DNA of 64,000 nucleotides from Gammaproteobacteria bacterium RIFOXYD12_FULL_61_37 (GTDB lineage Bacteria > Pseudomonadota > Gammaproteobacteria > Chromatiales > Chromatiaceae), in contig MGZB01000055.1 in assembly GCA_001801995.1 (NCBI GenBank), forward strand, positions 125,978 through 189,977, read 5' to 3'. The position numbers and the translations under genes were made by a program. This document shows, in pieces, positions 54,644 to 63,431 of the stretch. Numbering within the stretch: the first letter of the stretch is position 1; each line of letters starts with the position of its first letter. The notes beneath the pieces were generated by a model. That model made no database searches, was not told the DNA's origin, and saw nothing but the letters and a program-made list of their open reading frames with translations.

Positions 54644-55153
54644 GTGCTGAATAAAACAGTAAAGGGGGTGTTCCCTTTTCCGGGGAACGCCCCCTTTCTG
54701 TCTGGCGGATTCACCATCGTCGAATTGGTCACGACCCTTGTCCTCCTGGGCATCCTCGCTGCGGTGGCGATGCCCCGGTTTTTCGACCGCTTCAGCTACG
54801 ACCAGCGCGGTTTCCAGGAGGATCTCCTCTCTTCCATTCGCTACGCCCAAAAAAGGGCACGTTTCTCCGGCTGCGAGATCCGCGTCGTAACCACGGCCGC
54901 CGGTTATGCTTTGAACCAGCGCACCTCCTGTGCCAGCGGGGCTTTCAGTGTCGTGGTTCAACGCACGGGGGGCAGCGTGATCGCCGATAATGTCCCCGCC
55001 GGGCTTGCCCTGGATGCCGCCGATTTTTGGTTCGATTCCCTGGGGCGGCCCCACGATACGGCCAGCGGTGCGCTTTTGGCCGCAACACTGGCGTTGAATG
55101 CCGGAAACCGGACCCTCGACATCGAGGCCGAGACCGGCTTCTCCCACTGGTAG
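54644..55153 (+). CDS. mshC: MSHA minor pseudopilin MshC-like
   Basis: This 169-residue protein has a prepilin motif at about residue 22 (SGG-FTIVELVTTLVLLGILAAVAMPRFF), and GspH/FimT-like features with a Cys pair (about 66 and 84) and a C-terminal ETGFSHW. It starts at GTG 54644, 8 bases after mshA, and its 22-residue leader is partly encoded by a long hairpin. No later in-frame ATG or GTG lies between the hairpin and the mature protein, so the leader must be read through the hairpin. Confidence 0.82.
   Translation: MLNKTVKGVFPFPGNAPFLSGGFTIVELVTTLVLLGILAAVAMPRFFDRFSYDQRGFQEDLLSSIRYAQKRARFSGCEIRVVTTAAGYALNQRTSCASGAFSVVVQRTGGSVIADNVPAGLALDAADFWFDSLGRPHDTASGALLAATLALNAGNRTLDIEAETGFSHW
54661..54697 (+). 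terminator. Terminator-like hairpin within the mshC leader
   Basis: AAAGGGGGTGTTCCC and GGGAACGCCCCCTTT pair over 15 bp with one G-U, and TTTCTG follows. It lies downstream of mshA but inside the mshC coding start, so it could let only part of the transcription pass to the minor pilin genes. Confidence 0.6.
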
Positions 55154-55163
55154 GGGAACGAAG

Positions 55164-55607
55164 GTGCGACGGCATTCCCAGGGCATGACCCTCGTCGAGC
55201 TGGTTGTCTCCATCGTCATCATTGCCCTGGTGATCACCGGCGTCATGCTGGTGATCAGCAACACCGCCCGTCACAGCGCCGATCCCCTGTTGACCGAACA
55301 GGCGGCCGCCATTGCCCAGGCCTACCTGGAAGAGATCACCGGCAAGCCCTTGATCGATCCCCCCGGCGGGGATGCGGGCACCCGCGCCACTTTCGACGAT
55401 GTCTGGGATTACAACGGCTTGAACGATACGGGCGGGGCCATTGACCAATCCGGCGCCACCATCGCCGGGCTGACGACCTACAACGTGGCAGTCCAGGTAA
55501 CAGCCGTCACCCTCAACGGCTCCCCCGCCACCCGGATCAGCGTCACCGTCACCCACGACGGCGACCCGCGCCTCAACATCAGCGTCAATGGCTGGAGGTT
55601 GAATTGA
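55164..55607 (+). CDS. mshD: MSHA minor pseudopilin MshD-like
   Basis: This 147-residue protein has a short leader (VRRHSQG) cut before MTLVELVVSIVIIALVITGVM. The rest is a pilin-like globular part with a PilV/GspI flavour (LLTEQAAAIAQAYLEEITGKP). The start is GTG 55164, with AGGGG upstream; a longer frame from 55098 would overlap mshC. It overlaps mshO by TTGA. Confidence 0.82.
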   Translation: MRRHSQGMTLVELVVSIVIIALVITGVMLVISNTARHSADPLLTEQAAAIAQAYLEEITGKPLIDPPGGDAGTRATFDDVWDYNGLNDTGGAIDQSGATIAGLTTYNVAVQVTAVTLNGSPATRISVTVTHDGDPRLNISVNGWRLN

Positions 55608-56620
55608 GAGCTGGCCGTTACCGTGAAAATACGCGAAGCACCTTTGCTCCCTCCCCCCCTGGGGGAGGGTTAGGGAGGGGGAACGATCAAGGGGAGAGGC
55701 GACATTTTCATCTTCCGGGGTGGCTCGCCTCGCCCCATGATCGTTATCACAAGGGCTTTACCCTGATCGAACTGGTGGTGGTCATCGTCTTGAGCGGCAT
55801 TCTGGCCACGGTGGTGGCGCAATTCATCACCTGGCCCGTGACCGCCTTCGTGGCCCAGGCCCGGCGCGGCGAGCTGGTGGATATTGCCGACGGCGCCCTG
55901 GACCGCATGGGCAGGGAGATCCGCGAGGCCCTGCCCAATAGCATCCGGGCGGGTTGTGGCGGCCAGTGTCTGGAAATTCTTCACGCCTTTGCCGGCGGGC
56001 GCTACCGGGCCAGCCCGCCGGGCGACTCTCTCAGCTTCAACCCGGCCGATAACGACACCGGTTTCGAATGGCTCGGTCCGGCTTCCGGCATCGGCGAGAT
56101 TGTTGCCGTTGCCGGGGGGACGACCTGCGCCGGCGGGGGGGCCACCTGTCTGGTGATCTACAACACCGGGTTCGGCGCCGGAGATGCCTATGGCGGCGCC
56201 AACATGGCGGCGGTGACGGCCGCCGCCGCCGGGCCGCCCAATAGCCTGCAATTCAGCTTCACCGATTCCGGTTTCGGTCTGGGGCAGACGGCCTTTCCCC
56301 AGGCCTCGCCGGACCAGCGTTTCTATCTGGTGGACACCCCCGTTAGTTACCTCTGCGACCTGGGGGCGGGAACCCTGCGCCGTTATCAGGGCTACAGCAT
56401 CCGGGCCAGTCAGGCCGACGTGGATTCGAATGCCGAGCTGACCGCCTTACCCAACCCGGCCGAAAACGCCCTCCTGGCCGACCGGTTGACCGGCTGCGCC
56501 TTCAGCTATGCCGCCGGGTCCGGCACCCGCAACGGGGTGGTATCGATCCGGTTGCAACTGACCCGAGACGGCGAGAGCGTGGTGCTGCATCAACAGGTTC
56601 TGGTGTCGAACCTGCCATGA
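55604..56620 (+). CDS. mshO: MSHA minor pseudopilin MshO-like, with unusually long leader
   Basis: This 338-residue protein carries its prepilin motif KG-FTLIELVVVIVLSGILA at about residue 51, far later than the 6-20 residues usual for leaders. The start is fixed at TTG 55604 by GGAGG 5 bases upstream, and no later in-frame start exists. Residues 15-27 are encoded by a CCCTCCCCC/GGGGGAGGG palindrome and look inserted. The mature part has PilW/GspJ-like features (RMGREIREALPNSIR) and two Cys pairs. It overlaps mshP by ATGA. Confidence 0.82.
   Translation: MRAGRYRENTRSTFAPSPPGGGLGRGNDQGERRHFHLPGWLASPHDRYHKGFTLIELVVVIVLSGILATVVAQFITWPVTAFVAQARRGELVDIADGALDRMGREIREALPNSIRAGCGGQCLEILHAFAGGRYRASPPGDSLSFNPADNDTGFEWLGPASGIGEIVAVAGGTTCAGGGATCLVIYNTGFGAGDAYGGANMAAVTAAAAGPPNSLQFSFTDSGFGLGQTAFPQASPDQRFYLVDTPVSYLCDLGAGTLRRYQGYSIRASQADVDSNAELTALPNPAENALLADRLTGCAFSYAAGSGTRNGVVSIRLQLTRDGESVVLHQQVLVSNLP
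55649..55669. repeat. Palindrome within the mshO leader
   Basis: CCCTCCCCC-CCT-GGGGGAGGG is a perfect 9-bp stem, followed by TTAGGGAGGGGG. This resembles a common type of short intergenic repeat, here in frame inside a gene. Confidence 0.6.
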
Positions 56621-57015
56621 AGCGGTCCTTTGAACAGCCACCCCGAGGCTTCACCCTGGTTAGCGCGATCTTTCTGTTGGTGGTGGTCTCCCTGCTGGGG
56701 GGCTACATGGTCAACATGATGCTGGCGCAGCAGTCGGGCACGGCCTTGACCCTGCAAGCGGTGCGCGCCTGGTACGCGGCCAGGGCAGGGGTGGAGTGGA
56801 CCCTTTTCCAGATCCGGGCCGGCGGTTGTCCGGCGGTGCCCGCCAGCTTCGCGGCCGATGCCTTTACTGTGACAGTCAGCCGTTGCGATTCCTACCCCGT
56901 AAGCGAAGGCGGCGGCAGTTACAATCTCTATGACGTGGAAGTGACCGCCACCTCTGGCGCGGCTAGAGGCTCCGACTACGTGCAGCGCAGCATTCGCGCT
57001 ACCCTGAACAATTGA
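56617..57015 (+). CDS. mshP: MSHA biogenesis protein MshP-like (PilX-type minor pilin)
   Basis: This 132-residue protein begins MKRSFEQPPRG-FTLVSAIFLLVVVSLLGGYMVNMML, a PilX/GspK-like N-terminus with the membrane helix but no Glu5 (Ser there). ARAGVEWTLFQI is typical of MshP/PilX. Its start overlaps mshO by ATGA. A Cys pair (about 69 and 90) lies in the globular part. Confidence 0.82.
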   Translation: MKRSFEQPPRGFTLVSAIFLLVVVSLLGGYMVNMMLAQQSGTALTLQAVRAWYAARAGVEWTLFQIRAGGCPAVPASFAADAFTVTVSRCDSYPVSEGGGSYNLYDVEVTATSGAARGSDYVQRSIRATLNN

Positions 57016-57036
57016 TGCAACTATTCGGCGGCTATC

Positions 57037-60000
57037 GTGAAAATACCGGACCGAACCCTGGGGCATAGACTGGCCTTCAGGCCGGCGGCGATGCTTGCCC
57101 TGCTGCTCCTGCTGGCAGCGCCTTGGGGTGCACTCCGGGCGGCGCCGGGGGATGTGCTGTTCACCGACAATTTCGAGACCGGCATGGCCAAATGGACCCT
57201 GAGTGATGCCACCCGCGCCGGGCGCGGCACCCAGACCGCCAGCTCTCCCAGTTATTCCATGTACCTGCGTTACAACACGGTCACCGCCACCACCGCCAGC
57301 CTATTGAACCTAAGCGGCGTGGCCGCCGCCCGGCTGGATTATTGGGTGCGGCGTGGGGCGGACAGCTTCAGCGAAAATCCCGAGGCGGGCGAGGATCTGC
57401 GCGTCGAGTACCTGGATGCCGGCGGCACCTGGCAGACACTCAACCAGTATGCCGGGAGCGGCACGGCGGGCGAGATCATCACGGCTCAGATCGCTCTGCC
57501 CGCCGCCGCCCTGCACGCGGGATTCCGGCTCCGCTTCGGTTTGCTGACCGGCAGCGGCACCAATTATGACTACTGGCATGTAGACGACGTGGTCATCACC
57601 GAGCAGGCGGCGCCTTCGGCCGGGTTTTCAAAGCAGTTTTGCGACGGCTTCGAAGGCGGGCTGGGCAACTGGACCCTGAGCGACACCGGCAGGGTGACCA
57701 CGACCAGCCAGACCTATCAGTCGGCGACCCGCGCCATGGTGTTGCGCTGGGGGGTGGCGAGCGCCACCTCAAGGGTGCTTTCCCTCGATCACATCACCCA
57801 GGCGGCTGTGACGGCCTGGCTGCGGCGGGGATCGGACAGTTTCAGCGAATACCCCGAAAACGGCGATAACCTCTACTTCGAATATCTGGACAACACGGGC
57901 ACCTGGCAATCCATCACCACCATGACCGGCGGCGGCACCGCCGGTCAGATCGTCCCGGTCAACTTCAGCCTGCCCGCCAATGCCATGCACGCGGGTTTCC
58001 GGCTGCGGCTGCGCACCACGGGGGGCAGCGGCAGCGACTTCGACTATTGGCATGTGGACGATGTCTGCGTCACCAAGAACGCCTACCGGCCGGTCGCCGA
58101 ATACTGGATGGAACAGAGCGCCTGGAACGGCACCAGCGGCGAAGTCACCGACACCAGCGGTTCGGGGCTGCACGGGACGGCCTTCGGCGGGGCATCCACC
58201 GAAAGCGCCAGTCCGGCCATCGCCGGCAGCCCCGGCACCTGCCGCTACGGGGTCTTCAACCGGGCCGGGAAATATGTCCAGATCAACCGCCCGGTGGCGG
58301 ACGACTTTACACTCAGCCTCTGGGTGCGGCGGCAGGGCAATTGGCCGCAAAACGCCAACTGGTGGGACAACACGCCACTCCTCTGGAGCGATGCGTCCGG
58401 TCTGGCCGATGACTTTGCCCTCATGGGCAAGCGAAGCGGCGGCGGCAATCGGATCCTCTTTGTCATCCGGGACCAGGAATTTCTCTCCAGCGCCAGCATC
58501 GCCAACAATACCTGGACCCATGTGGCGGTGACTCGCTTCCGGACCAGCGGCGAGGTCAGGATCTACATCAACGGCGTCCTGGACCTGACCGGCACAGCCA
58601 CCGATCTCAACCTGCTGGACGACGCCACCCATACCCTGATCGGCGGCACGGCCACCAACGACTATCCGGGCTGGATGGACGAGGTCCGTTTTTACAACCA
58701 CAGCCTCTCCACGGCGGATGTCCAGGCGGTGATGGCCCTGACCCACCCCTGTTCGATCTCCGGCGGGGTCGATCCTTTCGGTTTCAATTGCATTGAGGCC
58801 GGTGAAGATCCCTTGAGTGGCCACCTCTTTACCCGCCTGGCGGGGCAGGGCTTCCAGTTCGAGGTGGCCGCTCTGCGCGATGCGGACGGCAACGGCGTGG
58901 CCGATGCCCTGGAGACCAGTTACGCTTACGACGCCGATCGCGCGGTGACGGTGGAACTGGTCGATACCAGCAGCGGAAACTGCGGCACCTATAGCCCGAT
59001 TGCCTCACAGACATTGACCTTTACGGCCGCCGACTCGGGCCGCAAAGCCGGGCCGGTCTGGACGGTCAACCGGGCATATCGCTCCCTGGGGTGCCGGGTG
59101 ACCGACAGCGGCGGCGCCACGCCCGTAACCGGTTGTTCCACCGACAGCTTCAGCCTGCGCCCCACCGCATTGACCCTGACGCCGGATACCCTGACCAACG
59201 GCACCAGCAGCGGCGATCCCAAGGCCAAGGCTGGCGCGGTCTTTTCACTCCATGCCGATGGCGGACTGGGTTATGACGGTACGCCGGAGATCGATGCCGC
59301 GCGACTGGAGGCCCACGCGGGGGCAATAGCAACGGGTGCGTTATCGCCCCTGCTCTTCCCCGCCGCCGACGCCCTCAGCGGCCGGGCCACGGGCAGCGCC
59401 TTCAACTACAGCGAGGTGGGCAGCTTCCGTTTACAGGCCCAGGGCCTCTTCGACGACGGCTTCACCGCCATCGACAGCGCGGCCGGTGACTGCACCGCCG
59501 ATTTCTCCAACAGCGTCGTCGGCGGCAAGTTCGGCTGCAATTTCGGCAACAACGGTAATACGGCCTGGGTCGGGCGCTTCACCCCGGACCATTTCCTTGT
59601 GGCAGTGACCCAGAACGGCAGCCTGGCGGGGAGCTGCGGCGGCTTCAGCTACCAGGGACAGGGCATCGCTTATGGCAGCCGTCCCGTGGCGCGGGCCACG
59701 GCCTACAACGGCCTGACACCCGCCGCTCTGACCCGGAATTACGCTGGCGGTTACGGCAAGCTGACCGTCGGGTCCCTCTCCATGCCTGCTGTTACCAGTG
59801 ACGCAACCAAACTGGGGCTGGATGGACTCACCCGAATCGGTCTGGAGTGGACGCCGGATGCCGTCAGCCTCGCCCAGGCGGTCGATGGGCTGGGCGCCCC
59901 GGTGTATGGGGCCTACGATTTCACCCTGGGGAATGACAGCTTCCTGTATGGGCGGGCAGCCAACGACCGGGTGGAGCCCTTCACGCCCGCTATCCAGCTC

Positions 60001-60591
60001 CAGATCAATGCCCTGACCGATGATGACGGCGTCACGGCAAGCAATCTGCCGCAAGCCATCGCCGTGGGCGATGGTGGGACCCGCATCTGCTTCGGCCGGC
60101 TGGTCTTCGCCAATGCCCATGGCTCGGAGTTGCAGACCCTTGCCGTGCCTTTGCGGGTAGAGCATGTGGTCTCGGTCTCCGGCACGGAACCGGTCTTCGC
60201 CATGAGCAGCGATGACACCTGCACCAGCCTGGGCGGCATCGCCCTAGCGGACCCGGATACGGGCGACGCCCTGGATCTGGGCGAGACCTGCATCTTCGAC
60301 GACGCCGGATTGACGGGGGCTTTCGCCTGTCCCGCCGGTGGCGGGGCCGGACTGCAATACATCCAGCCGCCCGGCGTCAACGGCTTCAATCTCAACCTGC
60401 AAGCGCCGGGTGAGGGCAATCTGGGTTATCTCAATCTGAGCGCCGGCGCCCCCGTCTGGCTCAAATACAATTGGAACGGGACCGACGAAGGGGCGGATGG
60501 GGATCGCTACGACGACGATCCCACCGCCGTGGCCAGCTTCGGCATCCAGGCCGGAAGCGGATCGATTATCTACCAGCGGGAGGCGCGTTGA
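57037..60591 (+). CDS. mshQ: MshQ-like large adhesin/tip protein (LamG plus DUF6701)
   Basis: This 1184-residue exported protein has a signal peptide (about 1-36), two similar jelly-roll modules in tandem (about 42-188 and 202-348, each ending WHVDDV(V/C)(I/V)T), a LamG/concanavalin-like domain (about 355-565, ADDFTLSLWVRRQG) and a C-terminal DUF6701-type region (about 580-1184) with CNFGNNGNTAWVGRFTPDHFLV and WLKYNWNGTD. DUF6701 proteins close MSHA operons and are thought to be tip or adhesion components. The duplicated module is extra to the usual design. The start is GTG 57037 with no strong Shine-Dalgarno. It overlaps the next gene by TTGA. Confidence 0.85.
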   Translation: MKIPDRTLGHRLAFRPAAMLALLLLLAAPWGALRAAPGDVLFTDNFETGMAKWTLSDATRAGRGTQTASSPSYSMYLRYNTVTATTASLLNLSGVAAARLDYWVRRGADSFSENPEAGEDLRVEYLDAGGTWQTLNQYAGSGTAGEIITAQIALPAAALHAGFRLRFGLLTGSGTNYDYWHVDDVVITEQAAPSAGFSKQFCDGFEGGLGNWTLSDTGRVTTTSQTYQSATRAMVLRWGVASATSRVLSLDHITQAAVTAWLRRGSDSFSEYPENGDNLYFEYLDNTGTWQSITTMTGGGTAGQIVPVNFSLPANAMHAGFRLRLRTTGGSGSDFDYWHVDDVCVTKNAYRPVAEYWMEQSAWNGTSGEVTDTSGSGLHGTAFGGASTESASPAIAGSPGTCRYGVFNRAGKYVQINRPVADDFTLSLWVRRQGNWPQNANWWDNTPLLWSDASGLADDFALMGKRSGGGNRILFVIRDQEFLSSASIANNTWTHVAVTRFRTSGEVRIYINGVLDLTGTATDLNLLDDATHTLIGGTATNDYPGWMDEVRFYNHSLSTADVQAVMALTHPCSISGGVDPFGFNCIEAGEDPLSGHLFTRLAGQGFQFEVAALRDADGNGVADALETSYAYDADRAVTVELVDTSSGNCGTYSPIASQTLTFTAADSGRKAGPVWTVNRAYRSLGCRVTDSGGATPVTGCSTDSFSLRPTALTLTPDTLTNGTSSGDPKAKAGAVFSLHADGGLGYDGTPEIDAARLEAHAGAIATGALSPLLFPAADALSGRATGSAFNYSEVGSFRLQAQGLFDDGFTAIDSAAGDCTADFSNSVVGGKFGCNFGNNGNTAWVGRFTPDHFLVAVTQNGSLAGSCGGFSYQGQGIAYGSRPVARATAYNGLTPAALTRNYAGGYGKLTVGSLSMPAVTSDATKLGLDGLTRIGLEWTPDAVSLAQAVDGLGAPVYGAYDFTLGNDSFLYGRAANDRVEPFTPAIQLQINALTDDDGVTASNLPQAIAVGDGGTRICFGRLVFANAHGSELQTLAVPLRVEHVVSVSGTEPVFAMSSDDTCTSLGGIALADPDTGDALDLGETCIFDDAGLTGAFACPAGGGAGLQYIQPPGVNGFNLNLQAPGEGNLGYLNLSAGAPVWLKYNWNGTDEGADGDRYDDDPTAVASFGIQAGSGSIIYQREAR

Positions 60592-61076
60592 GAGCCAGTT
60601 TGCGCCGCCGCTTCCCCGCCCAGGCGGCGGTGCTCAATCTCCTGATCCTGGCCGCGCTGTCGCTGCTGCTGCTGGGACTCTTCGCCCCGCTCATGACCTT
60701 GCAGAAGTTTCTGATCTTCTCCAATCAGGTCTCCCTCTATTCCGGCCTGGCGGATCTCTGGCGGGAAGGGGAATGGTTCCTCTTCGCCCTGATTGGCCTC
60801 TTCAGCGTCTTTTTTCCGCTGTTGAAACTCCTCTTGCTGACCGCCGCCGTCAACCTGCCCGGCGACCGGCGCCACGGCCCTTTGCATTGGCTGGAGGCGG
60901 TCGGTAAATGGTCCATGCTCGATGTCTTCGTCGTCGCCCTGCTGGTGGTTAGCGTCAAGCTGCGGGGAATGGCCTCGGTCCAGGTCCAGTACGGCGCCTA
61001 TGCCTTCGCCATCGCCGCGTTGTTGACCATGTTCCTGGTAAACTGGGTGCATCTGCTGGCGGGCAGAACCCGGTAG
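60588..61076 (+). CDS. PqiA-family integral membrane protein
   Basis: This 162-residue protein has four membrane segments and the PqiA/YebS signature GKWSMLDVFVVALLVVSVKL (about 100-119). PqiA-type proteins act with MCE proteins in lipid transport across the envelope, but this copy is short, with one module and no PqiB nearby. The TTG at 60588 has GGGAGG 4 bases upstream and overlaps the mshQ stop as TTGA. Its tie to the pilin operon may only be read-through. Confidence 0.82.
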   Translation: MRASLRRRFPAQAAVLNLLILAALSLLLLGLFAPLMTLQKFLIFSNQVSLYSGLADLWREGEWFLFALIGLFSVFFPLLKLLLLTAAVNLPGDRRHGPLHWLEAVGKWSMLDVFVVALLVVSVKLRGMASVQVQYGAYAFAIAALLTMFLVNWVHLLAGRTR

Positions 61077-61140
61077 CGGAATGACCCTGGACCCGGACGG
61101 CTAAATGGCCATTTACCGCCGCCTCGCCTACACTCCGCCC

Positions 61141-61611
61141 ATGAGCGCCATACCGCAAGAACCGCTTCCACCCTTCTTTCGCCCCATGTGGCTCGATGAT
61201 CTGCCCCAAATTCTGGAGATCGAGCGCGCGGCCTATCCCTTTCCCTGGACCGAGGGGGTTCTGACCGATTGCATCAAGGTGGGGTACAGCAGTTTGGTGA
61301 TGGAGCTGGACGAGGTCATTGCCGGTTACGGCATCCTCTCCATCGCCGCCGGCGAGGCCAATATCCTTAACGTTTGCGTCAGTCCCAGCCTGCAAGGACA
61401 AGGCCTTGGCCGCCGGCTGATGGAGAATCTGCTCTCGGTCGCCCGCCGCCGCAAGGCAGGGATCGCCTTTCTCGAAGTGCGCGCCTCGAACAGCATTGCC
61501 CAAAGACTCTATCAAAGCCTGGGCTTCAACCAGATCGGCTCCCGCCGGAACTACTACCCCGCCCACCGGGGCCGAGAGGATGCGGTGATGATGGCGTTGG
61601 AGTTGCTGTGA
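61141..61611 (+). CDS. rimI: Ribosomal protein S18 alanine N-acetyltransferase RimI
   Basis: This GNAT acetyltransferase modifies the N-terminus of S18. At 156 residues from ATG 61141 it has the acetyl-CoA loop VCVSPSLQGQGLGRRLME (about 80-97) and LEVRASNSIAQRLYQSLGFNQIGSRRNYYP, typical of RimI. ATG 61105 is an alternative start; neither shows a clear Shine-Dalgarno. In many gammaproteobacteria it sits near tsaB or holD; here it follows the PqiA-like gene. Confidence 0.93.
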   Translation: MSAIPQEPLPPFFRPMWLDDLPQILEIERAAYPFPWTEGVLTDCIKVGYSSLVMELDEVIAGYGILSIAAGEANILNVCVSPSLQGQGLGRRLMENLLSVARRRKAGIAFLEVRASNSIAQRLYQSLGFNQIGSRRNYYPAHRGREDAVMMALELL

Positions 61612-61683
61612 AGTGCGCCAGCGCAAGCTGGCGGATCTTAGCCGATGAGAGTTCGATACAGGGCTGGGAAGGATTGGTGGATC

Positions 61684-61870
61684 CTGAGAGGCTGTGAAAA
61701 TATCCCCCGCCTACTGCGAACGTCACTGGATGCGGTGGGCTGCGTTGCGAAGGCCACAATATCTGGTCATGTAGTCTCGCTACACTCCCAGATATTGTGG
61801 TCCTCGCGCCTTGCCCGCCACACCCAGTGCCGCTCTCGCTACGGCGGGGGATTTTTTCACAGCCTCTGAG
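61684..61870. repeat. 187-bp fold-back element D between rimI and the SBP-OmpA gene
   Basis: The 28-base ends (CTGAGAGGCTGTGAAAA...CCCCCGCC) are inverted with 2 mismatches. The centre pairs as CCACAATATCTGG with CCAGATATTGTGG around a GTAG-TCTCG-CTAC tip. There is no coding capacity. It lies between two converging genes and may act as a terminator for both. A 16-base piece of one end recurs at 22565-22580. Confidence 0.85.
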
Positions 61871-61880
61871 GCGGAGCCCT

Positions 61881-63431
61881 TCAATAAGCCTCCGTCGCCA
61901 GGGAGATCTCCACCCTCGGCAGCCGATAGCCGTAGGCCCGGTCGGATTCGCCCTCCTTGCGGAGTAGGGGGCGGGAGGCGCCGTGGCCGATGGCGCGGAT
62001 GCGGTTGTTGTCCATGGCGTGGGTGACGGTCAGATAACGGGCGACGGCCTCGGCCCGTTCGGCGGAGAGTTCCAGGTTGGCCTGGGGATCGCCCTGGAGC
62101 CCGGTGTGGCCCTTGACCAGGATGCGGAAGTTGGGGTAGTGGCGCAGCTTCTCGGCCATGCCGTCCAGGATCAACTTGCCCTCGTAGTCGAGCAGGGCGG
62201 AGCCGAGACGGAAGCTGACAGGTTCGATCTTGAGGGTGCCGATCTCCTTCAGCCGTCGCCAGCCTTCCTCGTCCAGGGGCGGGAAGGGGCGGGCGAGGGG
62301 ATCGCCATTGGCCGCCTGGCCGGGGCCGCCGGTCTGGCCTTGATAGAGTTCGGCGATGAATTGCCGGTTGGTCAGGCGGTAGGGGTCGCCGTCGGGCAGG
62401 GGATTACGGTCGAAATCGCCGTTGGCCCGCAGGATGGCGAGGGCGGAGTTGATGGCGGCGATCAGCCCCTCTTCGCCGCGAAAGCCGCCGGGGGCGGCGC
62501 CGAACCAGCCGGCGCCGTTCTCGTTCAGGGTCGCCCAGGAGACCCCGCGCAGCATGGCCTCCACCGGGGTCCCGGCGAGGCCGGTCTTGGCCTTCACCTC
62601 GTCGCGCAACTCGTTGGGGTGGTCGTGATACCAGCGCAGGGTCGCGAAGTATTCCTTGAGCAGCAGGGCGACCAGGGCCGGGTTCTCGCGGGAGAAACGG
62701 CGCTCCACCAGCAGGACATCCACGATCAGCTTGTCCGTGTCCTCGGTGCCGATCAGCTTGCCGAGGGTCGGTTCGGCCAAGGCCCGCGACACGTCGGGCT
62801 CCCAGAGCGCCGCCGCGTCCACCTTGCCCGCCAGGAGCTGGGCCAGGGCGGCGCTGGAGCCGTCCGTCTTGACCGCCCAGCCGCCCTTGTTTTCGCGGAA
62901 GAGACCCAGGTCGAAGTGTTCGCTGACGGATTTGAGCAGGTGCTCGCTGGGCGACTGGGGGGTGTAGGCGATGCGCAGGTCGCGGTGTTCTCGGAGGGCG
63001 TTGAGGTTGGGGAGCGCCGCGCGGTTGGCGACCAGGGCGTCGCCTCCCTTGGATTCGTCGATCACGGCGACGATGGCGCCGGGAAAGTCCTGGGCGGCGC
63101 CGTTCAGCAGATAGGAATCGACGGTCGCCACGGCGAAGGGGATCTCGCCGGACTTGAGCCGCTTGAAGCGCCCGGCATAGTCGGCGTTGTCGTCCTGGCA
63201 GCTCAGGGCATAGCCCGCCTGGCGCATGCGCCGGGCCATCTCCGGGGAGCAGAGGGGGAAGTAGCCGATCCAGTTGTCCACCCCGATCTTGATACTGCCC
63301 TTCACCGCCGAGGCGTCGGAGGTGGTCTTCTGCAACTGGTCCTTGAGCAGGGGCAGGGCGAACTTGGTCCCCACGATGGCAGCGGCCCCCAGCAACAGGA
63401 TCAGGAGAAAGGCCTTGAGGTGTCCGGTCAT
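61881..63431 (-). CDS. Periplasmic substrate-binding protein fused to an OmpA domain
   Basis: This 516-residue protein has one N-terminal membrane anchor (about 7-28), an NMT1/SsuA-type solute-binding domain (about 45-340, VKGSIKIGVDNWIGYFPL and KVDAAALWEPDVSRAL) and a C-terminal OmpA peptidoglycan-binding domain (about 395-516, VSFRLGSALLDYEGK and NLELSAERAEAVARYL). The OmpA domain would fix it to the cell wall while the anchor holds it in the inner membrane. The ligand is unknown. It overlaps the upstream vWA gene by ATGA. I recall similar pairs beside TelA-type toxic-anion genes; the window ends before that can be tested. Confidence 0.85.
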   Translation of the reverse strand: MTGHLKAFLLILLLGAAAIVGTKFALPLLKDQLQKTTSDASAVKGSIKIGVDNWIGYFPLCSPEMARRMRQAGYALSCQDDNADYAGRFKRLKSGEIPFAVATVDSYLLNGAAQDFPGAIVAVIDESKGGDALVANRAALPNLNALREHRDLRIAYTPQSPSEHLLKSVSEHFDLGLFRENKGGWAVKTDGSSAALAQLLAGKVDAAALWEPDVSRALAEPTLGKLIGTEDTDKLIVDVLLVERRFSRENPALVALLLKEYFATLRWYHDHPNELRDEVKAKTGLAGTPVEAMLRGVSWATLNENGAGWFGAAPGGFRGEEGLIAAINSALAILRANGDFDRNPLPDGDPYRLTNRQFIAELYQGQTGGPGQAANGDPLARPFPPLDEEGWRRLKEIGTLKIEPVSFRLGSALLDYEGKLILDGMAEKLRHYPNFRILVKGHTGLQGDPQANLELSAERAEAVARYLTVTHAMDNNRIRAIGHGASRPLLRKEGESDRAYGYRLPRVEISLATEAY

